DNA of 64,000 nt from Bacteroidota bacterium (GTDB taxonomy: Bacteria > Bacteroidota > Bacteroidia > Bacteroidales > F082), in assembly GCA_018830105.1 (NCBI GenBank), contig JAHJTC010000017.1, positions 19,884-83,883 of the forward strand. Reading direction: 5' to 3'. Position numbers and translations under genes: made by a program. A model generated the notes under the pieces. It ran no database searches and had not been told where the DNA came from. It worked only from the letters and a program-made list of their open reading frames with translations. Position 1 is the stretch's first letter, and every line of letters begins with the position of its first letter. This document shows, one piece after another, positions 8,659 through 18,236 of the stretch.

Positions 8659-10128
8659 ATGAAAACAATTAAAATTTTATTCGCGCTGGCATTGGTGATG
8701 CTATTTTTTACCACTTGCAAAAAAGAGGACAACAAAGATGAAGAAACCATTCAGGTTTTCGGCAGCGAATTCGTCCCTTACGTTTTTACTGACAATGAGA
8801 AAATTGTTGGAATAGATGCTGATATTGCTGCCGAGGCCATGCAAAATGCAGGTGTCGATATGGAAATGAGCATAGCCGGCACATGGGAGGAAGCCTATGA
8901 TGCGATCCTAAGTGGTCCTAACAAAGCACTGTTATCAACAACGTATATCCCTGAACGCACGAATCTGTTCAAATGGGCCGGTCCGACAAGCAAGGGAATG
9001 TATGCCATATTTGAGAATGGAGAATCGAACTTTATCTTTCCCCTGCCCATTGAAGAGTGTAAACAGCTTCCTTCCATAGCAGTAGTAACCGACTGGTGGG
9101 AAACTACTACCCTCGAAGATATGGGTTTTGCAAATCTGGTTTACTACGGGACCTACAGTGAGGCACTGGACGCCTTTATGAATGGTGAGATACGATTTAT
9201 TGCCAGCGATTTTTACCATTTAATTTCCTCGCTTCCTTCGGGATATTATTTGGAGAACGTCCATGTAGTAACAAGCTATCGTACTGTTTATTATTATGTT
9301 GCTTTTTCAAATGATGTAAGCGATGCAGTAGTAAACAGCGTTCAGAATGAGATAAAATCAATGATTGAAGATAAAAGTACGGTATCAATTGTGAGGAAAT
9401 ACATACCATTTATGCCTGAAACTTACATCGCAGGAACCATTCAACTTTATACTGAAAATGCACCACCAACCAGCTTTGAATATGGTCATGGTACCTCAGC
9501 TGAAGTTAGAGGCTCATCCATAGATATTGTGAAAGAAATTATGACAAGAACAGGCTATGTTAACAACATCAACCTGACTTTATGGAACAATGCTTATGAC
9601 ATTGTGCAATACCTGCCAAACAGCGCCCTGTTTAATACCGCCCGCACGCCGGAACGCGAAAATATGTTTCAATGGGTCGGGCCGATTTCCTCCAGCAGAA
9701 CCTATTTTTATACGCTCGCTTCTTCAGGATTGACCATTGAAACACTTGAACAAGCGAAAGCGCTGGAATCCATTGCCACACCAAATGGCTGGTTCACCCA
9801 TGATTTTCTGATAAACAACAACTTCCAAAACATCGTCGCTACATCACTCACCTCCATGGAAGCTTTTGATCAGTTGATGAGCGGCGAGGTTCAGGCATTG
9901 CTGATGACCGATTTGGACGTGAAATGGCTGGCTGATATCAGTGAGGTGCCAATGAGTAACCTTACTCAGCATATGGAAGCTTTGAATTTCAAGGATTATA
10001 TCGCATTCAGCCTCAGCACACCTGCTAGCACGGTTCAGCAATGGCAAAGTCACCTTGATGCTATGAAGACGGATGGCACATTCGAAACGATCTGGAATGA
10101 ATGGTTTGATGGAGTTCCAATGCCTTAA
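8659..10128 (+). CDS. Lipoprotein with two tandem family-3 solute-binding domains (paralogue)
   Basis: A 489-residue tandem duplicate of the preceding gene. The lipobox is FFTTC (Cys20), then come two SBP_bac_3 domains with the same motifs (GIDADIAAEAMQNAGVD, TPERENMFQWVGP). The N-terminal domains have diverged clearly, while the last ~200 residues and their DNA remain nearly identical, ending QQWQSHLDAMKTDGTFETIW in both. Recent gene conversion or strong constraint would explain this. It is probably co-transcribed with its neighbour and perhaps with the STAS protein 99 bp downstream. The ligand is unknown; small amino-acid-like molecules are usual for the family. Confidence 0.85.
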   Translation: MKTIKILFALALVMLFFTTCKKEDNKDEETIQVFGSEFVPYVFTDNEKIVGIDADIAAEAMQNAGVDMEMSIAGTWEEAYDAILSGPNKALLSTTYIPERTNLFKWAGPTSKGMYAIFENGESNFIFPLPIEECKQLPSIAVVTDWWETTTLEDMGFANLVYYGTYSEALDAFMNGEIRFIASDFYHLISSLPSGYYLENVHVVTSYRTVYYYVAFSNDVSDAVVNSVQNEIKSMIEDKSTVSIVRKYIPFMPETYIAGTIQLYTENAPPTSFEYGHGTSAEVRGSSIDIVKEIMTRTGYVNNINLTLWNNAYDIVQYLPNSALFNTARTPERENMFQWVGPISSSRTYFYTLASSGLTIETLEQAKALESIATPNGWFTHDFLINNNFQNIVATSLTSMEAFDQLMSGEVQALLMTDLDVKWLADISEVPMSNLTQHMEALNFKDYIAFSLSTPASTVQQWQSHLDAMKTDGTFETIWNEWFDGVPMP

Positions 10129-10227
10129 CGTTCAGATTGATATATTGCACTAAAGCTTATAGCCAGGCTTATCAAAAGGTGAAAATTTGAAATTGAAAGC
10201 AATGCCCCGAAAAGAAAAGTTAAAAAG

Positions 10228-12462
10228 ATGAACAGCTTCGAACTCATTCAAAAAGACAAGACTGCGCCGATATTAAAGGTTTCGGGTCGGTTGGATGCTT
10301 TGAGTAGCACCAATTTTGAATTGGCGGTTGAGCCCCTGCTGGCTGCCTCCAGGTTTTTGATTATCGACTTGGGGCATTGCGCTTACCTTTCGAGTGCCGG
10401 CATACGCATTTTACTTAAAACACATAAGAAAATGCTTGCTGCCAAAGGCAAACTGATTATTACCGGTTTATTGCCTGAGGTTTTTCAGGTAATTGAAATG
10501 GCTGGTCTGCACCATATTTTCAATCTTGTCGATACGCTGGAACTGGCTAATGCGGAAATTGAGCAATTGCAGTCTGACTGTGCTGAACCCATCGATTTTA
10601 AAACAGGTAATAAGACCTTTCGATTTCGGACAAGCTGTAAAGTAAAATATCCGCTGCTATTTTGGAAACCGATTGATATGATTGGATGTCATGAACTTGT
10701 ATTGTCGATAGGCTATGGTGCGTCAGCTGAAACGGAACTAACAGAAGATACTGTTCATGGTTTATTTGTAACTGCCGGAGCCTGTGCCGGGTTTATGCCC
10801 GATGATCAAAGTATTCCTGCCGACTTCAGGCTTGCCTCGGATGCTGCTAACATTGCCGTATTATCACTCGGAGCTGTTTCTTTTAGCGGGCAGGCATCGG
10901 GGGTTTTATCGGCAAAAGAACTGCAGCTGACGATGCAGGAATTCATTTCGGCAAGCAGACAGGCAAAACAACAACAAGACGCGGAAATCGCGCTGATGGC
11001 TATACTGAACCGCGACCCTGAAAATCCTTCATTGAGTATCGTACTGGATGTTGAGGCCGAAAAACACAATAGGGAACTGTGGCAACAGCTACCCCATTTT
11101 CATCAGCAAATTATCCTCAAATCTGGCGCTAACAATGCTGTTGGCTTGACATTCAAACTTGAAACACTGCATCAAGCCGATGATACAACTTCCTTGTCAA
11201 AATTCTTAACCGATAGTTTGAGCATCGATAATATTATCGCGCTTGAATCCATTTCGGTTGATGAAAAACTACAGGACCCCATTGCCTGGCTGTTTTTTCC
11301 TCAGGGTATTGAAGATGCTGATTCACAACGTTTAAAAATTGAAACAAACGATCAGCTAACCCTCGAACCTTATCAGCGTTTTCTGATTCGTAAACTTTAT
11401 GCCGATGCTGCCCGTGTGATAATTGAACCACTGCATGGAGGGTTTTCGGCACAGACTTTTCAGGTCGCTTCTTTCGATAAGCATGGAAGGAAATTGCGGC
11501 CTACTGTGCTCAAGGTAGCGAACCGCGCAATGATTACAAGGGAATCAGAACGCTGTCAGCAATATGCACTGCCTTATATTTTCAATAACAGTGCATCAGT
11601 ACTCGGGACTGAATTTCAGGGCGATAAAGGTGCTTTAGTATATAATTTTGTAGGCATTGGTGGTGAAGAATCCCAACTTAAATGGCTGGCACATTCTTTC
11701 CAACAGGAAAAAATGGAATTGCTGGATCCCTTGTTCGACAAGATATTCCTGCAGATTTTAAAACCCTGGTATGGTCAGCCCGTAAAAACAAACATTTTTC
11801 CTTTCAAAGACCATGATCCGACCTTGACATTTTTTCCGCATATTTACCAAACCGTATCCGATCTTTTCTCCATTAGTGCTGATGATCAGTATATTGAAAT
11901 CGCAGAAAGTGGCCGTCCCATCCTAAATCCCTATTGGTTTTTGAAATACGAATACCCGAAACGCAGAGAACAGAGCATCAATTATTTCGAAGGGATTTGT
12001 CATGGCGATTTGAACATGCAAAACATCCTGCTTGATGAAAACAGGAATGTTTATCTGATCGATTTTTCTGAAACCAAACCGCGGTCTGTCATCTCAGATT
12101 TTGCACGACTGGAAGCTATTTTCCTGACTGATAATGCTCCTTTGGAAAATCAGGACGATATGGATGCATACCTTCATTTTGTTAACGCTTTTTATGCGGC
12201 TGAAAGCCTTCATGATATTCCGGAATTTACCTATACCGGGCGACATCAGGAAAAAGTACAGAAGCAAGTAGCGCTGGCATTAAAAATGAGGAAATATGCC
12301 TTTGAAAGCGTACAGGGAAATCCCGATATCATCCCCTATTATTTGGCATTGCTGGAATGGGTACTTCCCGTTGTTTGCTATTATTCCCTGCCCGAAATGA
12401 ACAAGCGGCTTTCGCTGTATATAAGCAGTCTGTTGTGCGAGAAAGTTTATGAAAATTTTTGA
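10228..12462 (+). CDS. STAS domain fused to an aminoglycoside-phosphotransferase-like kinase domain
   Basis: A 744-residue cytoplasmic protein. Residues 1-110 are a STAS (anti-sigma-factor antagonist) domain with YLSSAGIRILL at 53-63; Ser56 aligns with the phosphorylated Ser of SpoIIAA. Residues ~120-370 are unrecognised. Residues ~390-740 look like a protein-kinase/APH fold: a glycine-rich loop HGGFSAQTF (403-411), Lys429 in VLKVANR, the catalytic-loop HGDLNMQN (His592, Asp594, Asn599) and IDFSE with the metal-binding Asp612. It would be expected to phosphorylate a small molecule or protein, perhaps switching the STAS domain. No signal peptide or membrane segment is seen. It follows two sensor-like lipoproteins on the same strand. 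Confidence 0.75.
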   Translation: MNSFELIQKDKTAPILKVSGRLDALSSTNFELAVEPLLAASRFLIIDLGHCAYLSSAGIRILLKTHKKMLAAKGKLIITGLLPEVFQVIEMAGLHHIFNLVDTLELANAEIEQLQSDCAEPIDFKTGNKTFRFRTSCKVKYPLLFWKPIDMIGCHELVLSIGYGASAETELTEDTVHGLFVTAGACAGFMPDDQSIPADFRLASDAANIAVLSLGAVSFSGQASGVLSAKELQLTMQEFISASRQAKQQQDAEIALMAILNRDPENPSLSIVLDVEAEKHNRELWQQLPHFHQQIILKSGANNAVGLTFKLETLHQADDTTSLSKFLTDSLSIDNIIALESISVDEKLQDPIAWLFFPQGIEDADSQRLKIETNDQLTLEPYQRFLIRKLYADAARVIIEPLHGGFSAQTFQVASFDKHGRKLRPTVLKVANRAMITRESERCQQYALPYIFNNSASVLGTEFQGDKGALVYNFVGIGGEESQLKWLAHSFQQEKMELLDPLFDKIFLQILKPWYGQPVKTNIFPFKDHDPTLTFFPHIYQTVSDLFSISADDQYIEIAESGRPILNPYWFLKYEYPKRREQSINYFEGICHGDLNMQNILLDENRNVYLIDFSETKPRSVISDFARLEAIFLTDNAPLENQDDMDAYLHFVNAFYAAESLHDIPEFTYTGRHQEKVQKQVALALKMRKYAFESVQGNPDIIPYYLALLEWVLPVVCYYSLPEMNKRLSLYISSLLCEKVYENF

Positions 12463-12782
12463 CATCCAACCCGGGATTCGGACGGAATTTACATCTTCAA
12501 TCATTATTGACCGATAAATTATAATATCGTCCCTGGACTTCGGATAATCAAGGGTAACCTTTTATTCTACTCCCACAGGTGCGGGAGTAGACAGCCTGTT
12601 ACAAATCAAGAAAAAGTTTAGTAAGGACGGTAATCTAATTTTATCAGACAAAAGTGATACTGAATAGTCATTAACAAAAAAATCATGTATTTGTTAACGT
12701 TAATACAGCTATTGGGAATGCACCCAAGACTTCTGGAAAAAGATAAACTGTGCTGATGGCACGTCCAGGATTACCTGAGCGA
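12463..12782. other. Intergenic gap with an 8-bp-stem hairpin
   Basis: The stretch lies between convergent genes. It contains CTACTCCC-ACAGGTGC-GGGAGTAG at 12567-12590, a perfect 8-bp stem without a following T-run, so it is more like a REP palindrome than a terminator. A look-alike (TCCCGCATGTGCGGGA) lies at 63938-63953. Nothing else was recognised. Confidence 0.55.
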
Positions 12783-14108
12783 TTAAAGCCTTAATGAATC
12801 CGTGGCCATTTCGGTAACTATTTCATTTTTGAAATGGTATAGTTTTACATGGGTTTGAGCAGATGCATCAAGGCCCTGCGGTGTGATCACCACAAAATTC
12901 ATGGCTGTAGAATCTAAAGTGTTATGATCGATCCAAGTCCCTGAGTTTGCATAGATAGATTTTTGCCCCAGATGGTTATTGGATGCTTCCATCGTAGGGA
13001 CATGCGTATGCCCAAAAACAACAATTCTAACATCTGAATCGGGATTCAAAAAATATTGGGTTTTTGCCTGTCCATCCATCTCGCTGGCAATAGCTGAACC
13101 GGCAATTGCCTGTTGGGTTGGAATATTGACAGGTACATGATTGCGAGCCTGACGCTGCAGCCAGCTGTCCTGAATGCCATTGTATAGATCAACCTCAATT
13201 AATCCTCCAGGACTGGTTTGATAAGGCAGCACATCGTTCACTGAAAAGTTTTCTGTGAACCCATCCACATTTGTCACAATAATCTTCTCATCAAATTTAT
13301 TTTCAATTGTGAAAGTATTTAAGGTCCAATCCCACATTTTCCAATAAGCAAAAAGTAAGTTTTGACTTTCATCGCCAGAAGCATTCTGCGTAACGACAGG
13401 AACAGTATCACCAGCCGGTGGCAATCCTTGAGAAACATAAAGCGCTGCAATTCGAGTAAAAAAGTAGCCCGGTGGCAATATGGTGCCCGGGGCAATATCC
13501 TGGTTTGAAATCGGGTCGGGTGCACAAAAGAAATTATACCGATGGCCATGCTCAATCGCTATCTGCGGATAACCGATCGGGGAATAAGTTCCCAAGCCCA
13601 GTTCCGGATCACGTTTTTGGTTGATGCCCGGAAGTATCAGTTCAACACTTGATTCTGTTATCGTTAGATCATGGTTTCCAGGAACATAAGTGACCAGAAT
13701 CTTCTTCTCCTGAATCATGTTGTTTAAAACATCAAACACGACTTTGTTTGTTTCGGCAATGCGCTGCACAAAATCAGCCTGATCTTTCCCGTGGTAGGTA
13801 TTGATCGGAGCAGGCACAAACCATTCATCCAACAGGTCGCCGGCGATCACAAGCTCTTTCACATTTGGAGAAGCTTGTATCTGTTTAAGCAATTTCTCCA
13901 AAGAAGGCACATTTTTCTTGCATTCGGCATACGCAAGGTCAGCTCCGAGATGCATATCGCTAATCACAACGATCATATTCCGCTCGTTGCCCCCATTGCT
14001 AAAAGGGTCGATTTCAGCATTTGTTGGTTCTGATTTTTTGCATGATGCAAATCCAATGATGAACAGCATCACCAACAATGCCTTCATTACGCTTAACTTA
14101 GTTTTCAT
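12783..14108 (-). CDS. Calcineurin-like metallophosphoesterase lipoprotein
   Basis: A 441-residue lipoprotein (lipobox FASC, Cys23) with a calcineurin-like phosphoesterase domain. The metal-binding motifs appear in the usual order: SDMHLG, GDLLDEW, PGNHD, EHGHRYN and, near the C-terminus, GHTHVP. The insertion between the fourth and fifth motifs (about 200 residues) is longer than in minimal members. The product is expected to hydrolyse a phosphate ester at the periplasmic face of a membrane; the substrate cannot be inferred. Its 3' end faces the STAS/kinase gene across a 320-bp gap. Confidence 0.85.
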   Translation of the reverse strand: MKTKLSVMKALLVMLFIIGFASCKKSEPTNAEIDPFSNGGNERNMIVVISDMHLGADLAYAECKKNVPSLEKLLKQIQASPNVKELVIAGDLLDEWFVPAPINTYHGKDQADFVQRIAETNKVVFDVLNNMIQEKKILVTYVPGNHDLTITESSVELILPGINQKRDPELGLGTYSPIGYPQIAIEHGHRYNFFCAPDPISNQDIAPGTILPPGYFFTRIAALYVSQGLPPAGDTVPVVTQNASGDESQNLLFAYWKMWDWTLNTFTIENKFDEKIIVTNVDGFTENFSVNDVLPYQTSPGGLIEVDLYNGIQDSWLQRQARNHVPVNIPTQQAIAGSAIASEMDGQAKTQYFLNPDSDVRIVVFGHTHVPTMEASNNHLGQKSIYANSGTWIDHNTLDSTAMNFVVITPQGLDASAQTHVKLYHFKNEIVTEMATDSLRL

Positions 14109-14486
14109 GTTTCATTTGGTTTTCAATTTTCCTACTCCTAAAGCTTTTCGGAAACCGCTTTCTCCATCAAATCCCGCTACAAGCCATCGAAACTGTTCAA
14201 GTGGCGTATGAGCAGGGTAGTTTTGGTTTCAGGGTTTAAAGGTAGTATAAAAACTTTTTGTCTCTTTCGAGTGTAAAAAATATTTTGGTTTCTGTTGTTT
14301 CGGCAGCCTCGAAAACTTTAGAATCTCGTATTGACTAAAAAACGCACAACATATTCAACATTTTATCAGATAATTGCACAACAAAATGTGCAAATTACTA
14401 TTTTTTGTCCCATCATCGATGCCGGCTGTCCATCCATAGCCCACGGATGAATTCGATGGCTATGGCGTGTTATAGGGTATTGGATT
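14109..14486. other. Intergenic gap with one REP-like palindrome
   Basis: This AT-rich spacer lies between two minus-strand genes. At 14434-14465, CCATAGCC and GGCTATGG form an 8-bp stem enclosing CCACGGATGAATTCG, a relative of the palindromes at 6573-6911. On the minus strand TACCTTTA (about 14238-14245) resembles a -7 promoter box but is 130 bp from the phosphoesterase start. Confidence 0.5.
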
Positions 14487-16133
14487 TTAAGTATACAAAT
14501 ACCTTTTAATATTCTTTTTGGGCGTTTTCACAAACTCCACATCCACAATTTCAACACCTGTAATCTGTTCGTAGGCAGGAAGTTCTTTATTGAGGTGCTT
14601 GATCATTTCCTTCATCTTGTTTTCGATATCCGGAAAATCGAGGCGCTCACATTCCATCGCCTCCCTGTCGGGATAAATCATGGCAACCAATTTGTCTTTA
14701 TGCTGTTTCACCACACATTCGGCCACACAGGGCATGTTCATGATACGCGCTTCCAGTTCTTCAGGATAGATGTTTTGTCCGGAAGGCCCCAACAACATAT
14801 TCTTGCTACGACCTTTCAGGAAAAGATATCCTTCACTATCAAGATACCCTAAATCGCCGGTGCGAAGCCAGCCATCCTCAGTGAATGCCTTTTTGGTATC
14901 GGCTTCATTATTGTAATAGCCAAGCATCAGGTTGTCGCCTTTTACCTGCACCTCGCCGGTTTCAGTATTGGGAGCTTCCTTGGATATCCTTATTTGCATC
15001 CGATCAACAACTTTACCCGCCGAACGAAACTTTGACTTTTTATACCCTATATAACTGATCAGAGGACCACATTCAGTCATGCCATAACCCACGGTATAAC
15101 GGAAACCTATCTTCCTGAAAAACTGTTCAACTTCTTCACTAATAGGCGCTCCACCAATCACGATTTCACTAAATCTTTCCCCAAAAGTTTCAGTAAGGGC
15201 TTTATTAACTTTTTGCTCAATTACACCACTGATAACGGGTGTTTTGAGTAACAATCTCATTATCGGTTTGTCAATCTTTGGCATTATGCGCTTCTTGTAA
15301 ATCTTTTCGATCACCAACGGAACAGAAAGAATCAGATGTGGCCTGATTTCGCCAAAAGCCTTGGTGACGATTGCCGGTGAAGGAATCTTGGTAAGAAAAT
15401 GAACATGACAACCCATCGTAAAAGGAAACAGAAACTCGAACAACAGGCCAAACACATGCGCCAGCGGAAGGAAGGAAACGATCTGATCTCCCGCATTCAA
15501 CGGCATATGCTCTTGTGCAAAAACGATATTCGACCACAGGCTGCGTTGGGGCAGCATCACTCCTTTTGTGAAGCCGGAAGTGCCGCTGGTATAAGAAATC
15601 ACTGCGACATCATCTGAATGTCCTTCTTTGAAATGAAGATCATCAACTCCTTTCGGATCTTCCTGCCATGCTTTCGCCTTTTTGAGAGCCGTTTCAATTT
15701 TTGCTTTAGGATCGTGCAATGGCTCCAACTGACTCAAGCTTACGATCCCATCCAATTTGGCAAGGTGCTCAACATCAATTTTGCTAAACAAAGGAGAAGA
15801 TGCCATCATAAGCCGCGCATCGGAGTGATTGATGATATGATGGGTGTTTTCGGCCGAAAAATCAGGAAGGATGGGAACCACAACAGCACCATAGGTAATG
15901 ATGCCAATGAAAGCAATACCCCATCCAGCAGAATTACTGCCTAAAAGTGCAATTTTGTCGCCACGATGCAATTTGGCTTCTTTGAAAAACTGATGCATAT
16001 ACCTCACATTATCATACACCTGCTGATAAGTATAAGTTTCGCCATCATAATCCGAAAAAGCAGGTAATTGACGGTGTTCAAGCATTGCACCAGCAAAAAA
16101 CGAAAGTAGTTCTGAAGTGGTTTTTTTTGTCAT
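14487..16133 (-). CDS. Long-chain acyl-CoA ligase-like AMP-binding enzyme
   Basis: A 548-residue member of the ANL adenylate-forming family. The phosphate-binding motif A3 reads YTSGTSGFTKG at 181-191; A5 is YGMTECGP; A7/A8 read GDLGYLDSEGYLFLKGRSKN; and the C-terminal region carries a Lys-rich PKKNIKRY motif. Length and motif spacing fit long-chain fatty-acid:CoA ligases, which activate free fatty acids through an acyl-AMP at the membrane. It is a single gene, divergent from the AbgT transporter across a 387-bp gap. A different carboxylic acid substrate is possible. Confidence 0.88.
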   Translation of the reverse strand: MTKKTTSELLSFFAGAMLEHRQLPAFSDYDGETYTYQQVYDNVRYMHQFFKEAKLHRGDKIALLGSNSAGWGIAFIGIITYGAVVVPILPDFSAENTHHIINHSDARLMMASSPLFSKIDVEHLAKLDGIVSLSQLEPLHDPKAKIETALKKAKAWQEDPKGVDDLHFKEGHSDDVAVISYTSGTSGFTKGVMLPQRSLWSNIVFAQEHMPLNAGDQIVSFLPLAHVFGLLFEFLFPFTMGCHVHFLTKIPSPAIVTKAFGEIRPHLILSVPLVIEKIYKKRIMPKIDKPIMRLLLKTPVISGVIEQKVNKALTETFGERFSEIVIGGAPISEEVEQFFRKIGFRYTVGYGMTECGPLISYIGYKKSKFRSAGKVVDRMQIRISKEAPNTETGEVQVKGDNLMLGYYNNEADTKKAFTEDGWLRTGDLGYLDSEGYLFLKGRSKNMLLGPSGQNIYPEELEARIMNMPCVAECVVKQHKDKLVAMIYPDREAMECERLDFPDIENKMKEMIKHLNKELPAYEQITGVEIVDVEFVKTPKKNIKRYLYT

Positions 16134-16520
16134 ATTTTTTCTGGTTTAAGTTCCGCTTATTTCAATTTTCAACAAACAAGCCTGCAAGGTAATTATTTTT
16201 AAAGCAATTACAGCTTCCTGATAAAGAATATGCAATAGCGATTGGAATCAGGAAAATCTTTTTAGGCAATTCACATGATGCCAAAACCAGCCAAAATTTT
16301 GATACACCTTGCCTAAAATATTTTTAAGTAATTTTTAACAACCTATCAATTTCTCTTATATAACATTGTTATTCTGTAACTTATAAGCATCAAACTATTG
16401 AAATTACTACAGAATTCGAAAAGCTGTGAACCATGAACAAATCTAAACTGTTACTAAAAATCTGAATAATGTATTTTAGCACCCTATTACCGATTTAAAC
16501 AACCATAGCAACACACACTC
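16134..16520. other. Divergent intergenic region
   Basis: This AT-rich spacer holds the promoters of the acyl-CoA ligase (minus) and the AbgT transporter (plus). TATTTTAG at 16473-16480, 40 bp before the transporter start, is close to the TAnnTTTG -7 box. No open frame or repeat was found. Confidence 0.45.
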
Positions 16521-18092
16521 ATGACACAACAAAAACCTAAAAAGGACTTCCTAAAACGCGCCCTCGACAAGGTTGAGGTGATTGGCAATAAACTCCCGCA
16601 GCCCGTAACGCTATTTTTCATCCTGATGATGCTCACCTTGCTGTTATCTTGGATATTTGGCGGTATCACAGTGGATCATCCTGGCAAGGCAGCCGGACTT
16701 TTGGACAAAGCGGGTAATCCTGTTGACACCATAGAAGTGGTCAATTTGCTTTCGCGCGAGGGCTTTCAGCTGATTATGACAAAAATGGTTTCCACCTTTG
16801 CCACCTTTCCTCCGCTGGGATTGGTGCTGGTGGTGATGCTCGGCATTGGTGTAGCAGAATATACAGGTATGATCTCGGTTGCCCTTCGACTTTTTGTATC
16901 ACGCGTGCCCCGTTCGCTGATTACCTTTTCAATTGTGGTAGCGGGAATGATCAGCTCCATCGCTGCCGATGCCGGATATGTTGTGCTTATTCCGCTGGGC
17001 GGAGCAATCTTTTTAGGTATGGGCAGGCATCCGCTTGCCGGGATTGGCGCTGCCTTCGCAGGCGTTTCGGGCGGCTTTGGGGCCAACCTCTTCCCTACCG
17101 GTCTCGACCCGATGATTGCTGCCTTTACCGAACCTGCTGCACAGATACTCGATCCTTCTTATACGGTGAACCCCCTCTCTAATTATTACCTGATGGCTGC
17201 CTCAGTGCCTTTTGTAGGTTTAGCCGGCACCTGGGTGACCGAAAAAATTCTTGTTCCCCGCCTTGGAGCCTATAAACCCGATTCCAGCGTTACCATCGAA
17301 GAACAACCGGCCATTTCACGACAAGAGAAAAAAGCCCTGGGCTGGTCAGCTTTCGCAACCGCCATCTTTTCTGTACTCATTGCGCTTACTGTAATCCCTG
17401 CCGACGGCCTTTTGCGTGGCGAAGTCGATCCGATCACAGGGGTACGTGATCTCCGTCCTTTTTATGATTCACTGGTCCCCATTATGTTTATTGGATTTTT
17501 CATTGCCGGGCTGGTTTATGGCATCGTGGCAAAAACAATAAAAACAGACAAAGATGTGAGCGATATGACAGCCAAAAGCATGTCAACCATGGGTTTATAC
17601 ATTGTGATTGCCTTTGTAGCTTCACAGTTTGTGGCTTATTTCAACTGGTCGCATCTGGGCAGTGTGCTGGCCGTAAAAGGATCAGAAGTACTCAAAGCCA
17701 TCGGACTCACAGGCGGCCCGCTGCTGGTTGCCTTTATTCTCGTTTCCTCCGTTGTGAACCTGATTATGGGAAGCGCCTCTGCCAAATGGGCTTTACTGGC
17801 ACCGATCTTCGTGCCGATGCTTATGCTGATGGGTTATTCGCCCGAAACTACGCAGGCGGCCTACCGAATTGGTGATTCCTATTCCAATGTTTTAACACCA
17901 CTTTTGCCCTATTTTCCGCTGGTAATTGTCTTTGCCCAGAAATACGTTAAAGATGTAGGTATCGGCACACTCATTTCGATGATGTTGCCCTTTGCGATCG
18001 CTTTTGCACTGGTGCGCATCCCCATGCTTCTGCTCTGGATTTGGGCAGGGTTGCCACTTGGCGTGGAGGGGCCAATTTATTATTTGCCTTAG
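16521..18092 (+). CDS. AbgT-family transporter
   Basis: A 523-residue integral membrane protein with a dozen or so hydrophobic segments. It matches the AbgT family by the start LDKVEVIGNKLPQPVTLFF, the re-entrant region GFGANLFPTGLDPMIAAFTE and, near the C-terminus, GSASAKWALLAPIFVPML followed by AYRIGDSYSNVLTPLLPYFP. Characterised members import p-aminobenzoyl-glutamate (E. coli AbgT) or export p-aminobenzoate and sulfonamides (MtrF, YdaH). Substrate and direction are not decided by sequence alone. No abgA/B hydrolase genes are adjacent. Confidence 0.92.
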   Translation: MTQQKPKKDFLKRALDKVEVIGNKLPQPVTLFFILMMLTLLLSWIFGGITVDHPGKAAGLLDKAGNPVDTIEVVNLLSREGFQLIMTKMVSTFATFPPLGLVLVVMLGIGVAEYTGMISVALRLFVSRVPRSLITFSIVVAGMISSIAADAGYVVLIPLGGAIFLGMGRHPLAGIGAAFAGVSGGFGANLFPTGLDPMIAAFTEPAAQILDPSYTVNPLSNYYLMAASVPFVGLAGTWVTEKILVPRLGAYKPDSSVTIEEQPAISRQEKKALGWSAFATAIFSVLIALTVIPADGLLRGEVDPITGVRDLRPFYDSLVPIMFIGFFIAGLVYGIVAKTIKTDKDVSDMTAKSMSTMGLYIVIAFVASQFVAYFNWSHLGSVLAVKGSEVLKAIGLTGGPLLVAFILVSSVVNLIMGSASAKWALLAPIFVPMLMLMGYSPETTQAAYRIGDSYSNVLTPLLPYFPLVIVFAQKYVKDVGIGTLISMMLPFAIAFALVRIPMLLLWIWAGLPLGVEGPIYYLP

Positions 18093-18236
18093 CGGAATAA
18101 TATGCGAAAAATTTCACAAAAACAATTTTGGTTAAGGCCTGATACTTATGTGTATTTCAGTGATTTGTCTTACTTTTAATCGCGCTTTTCAATGGATTAA
18201 GCAAATCATAAATTATTTATAATAAACACATTACAG

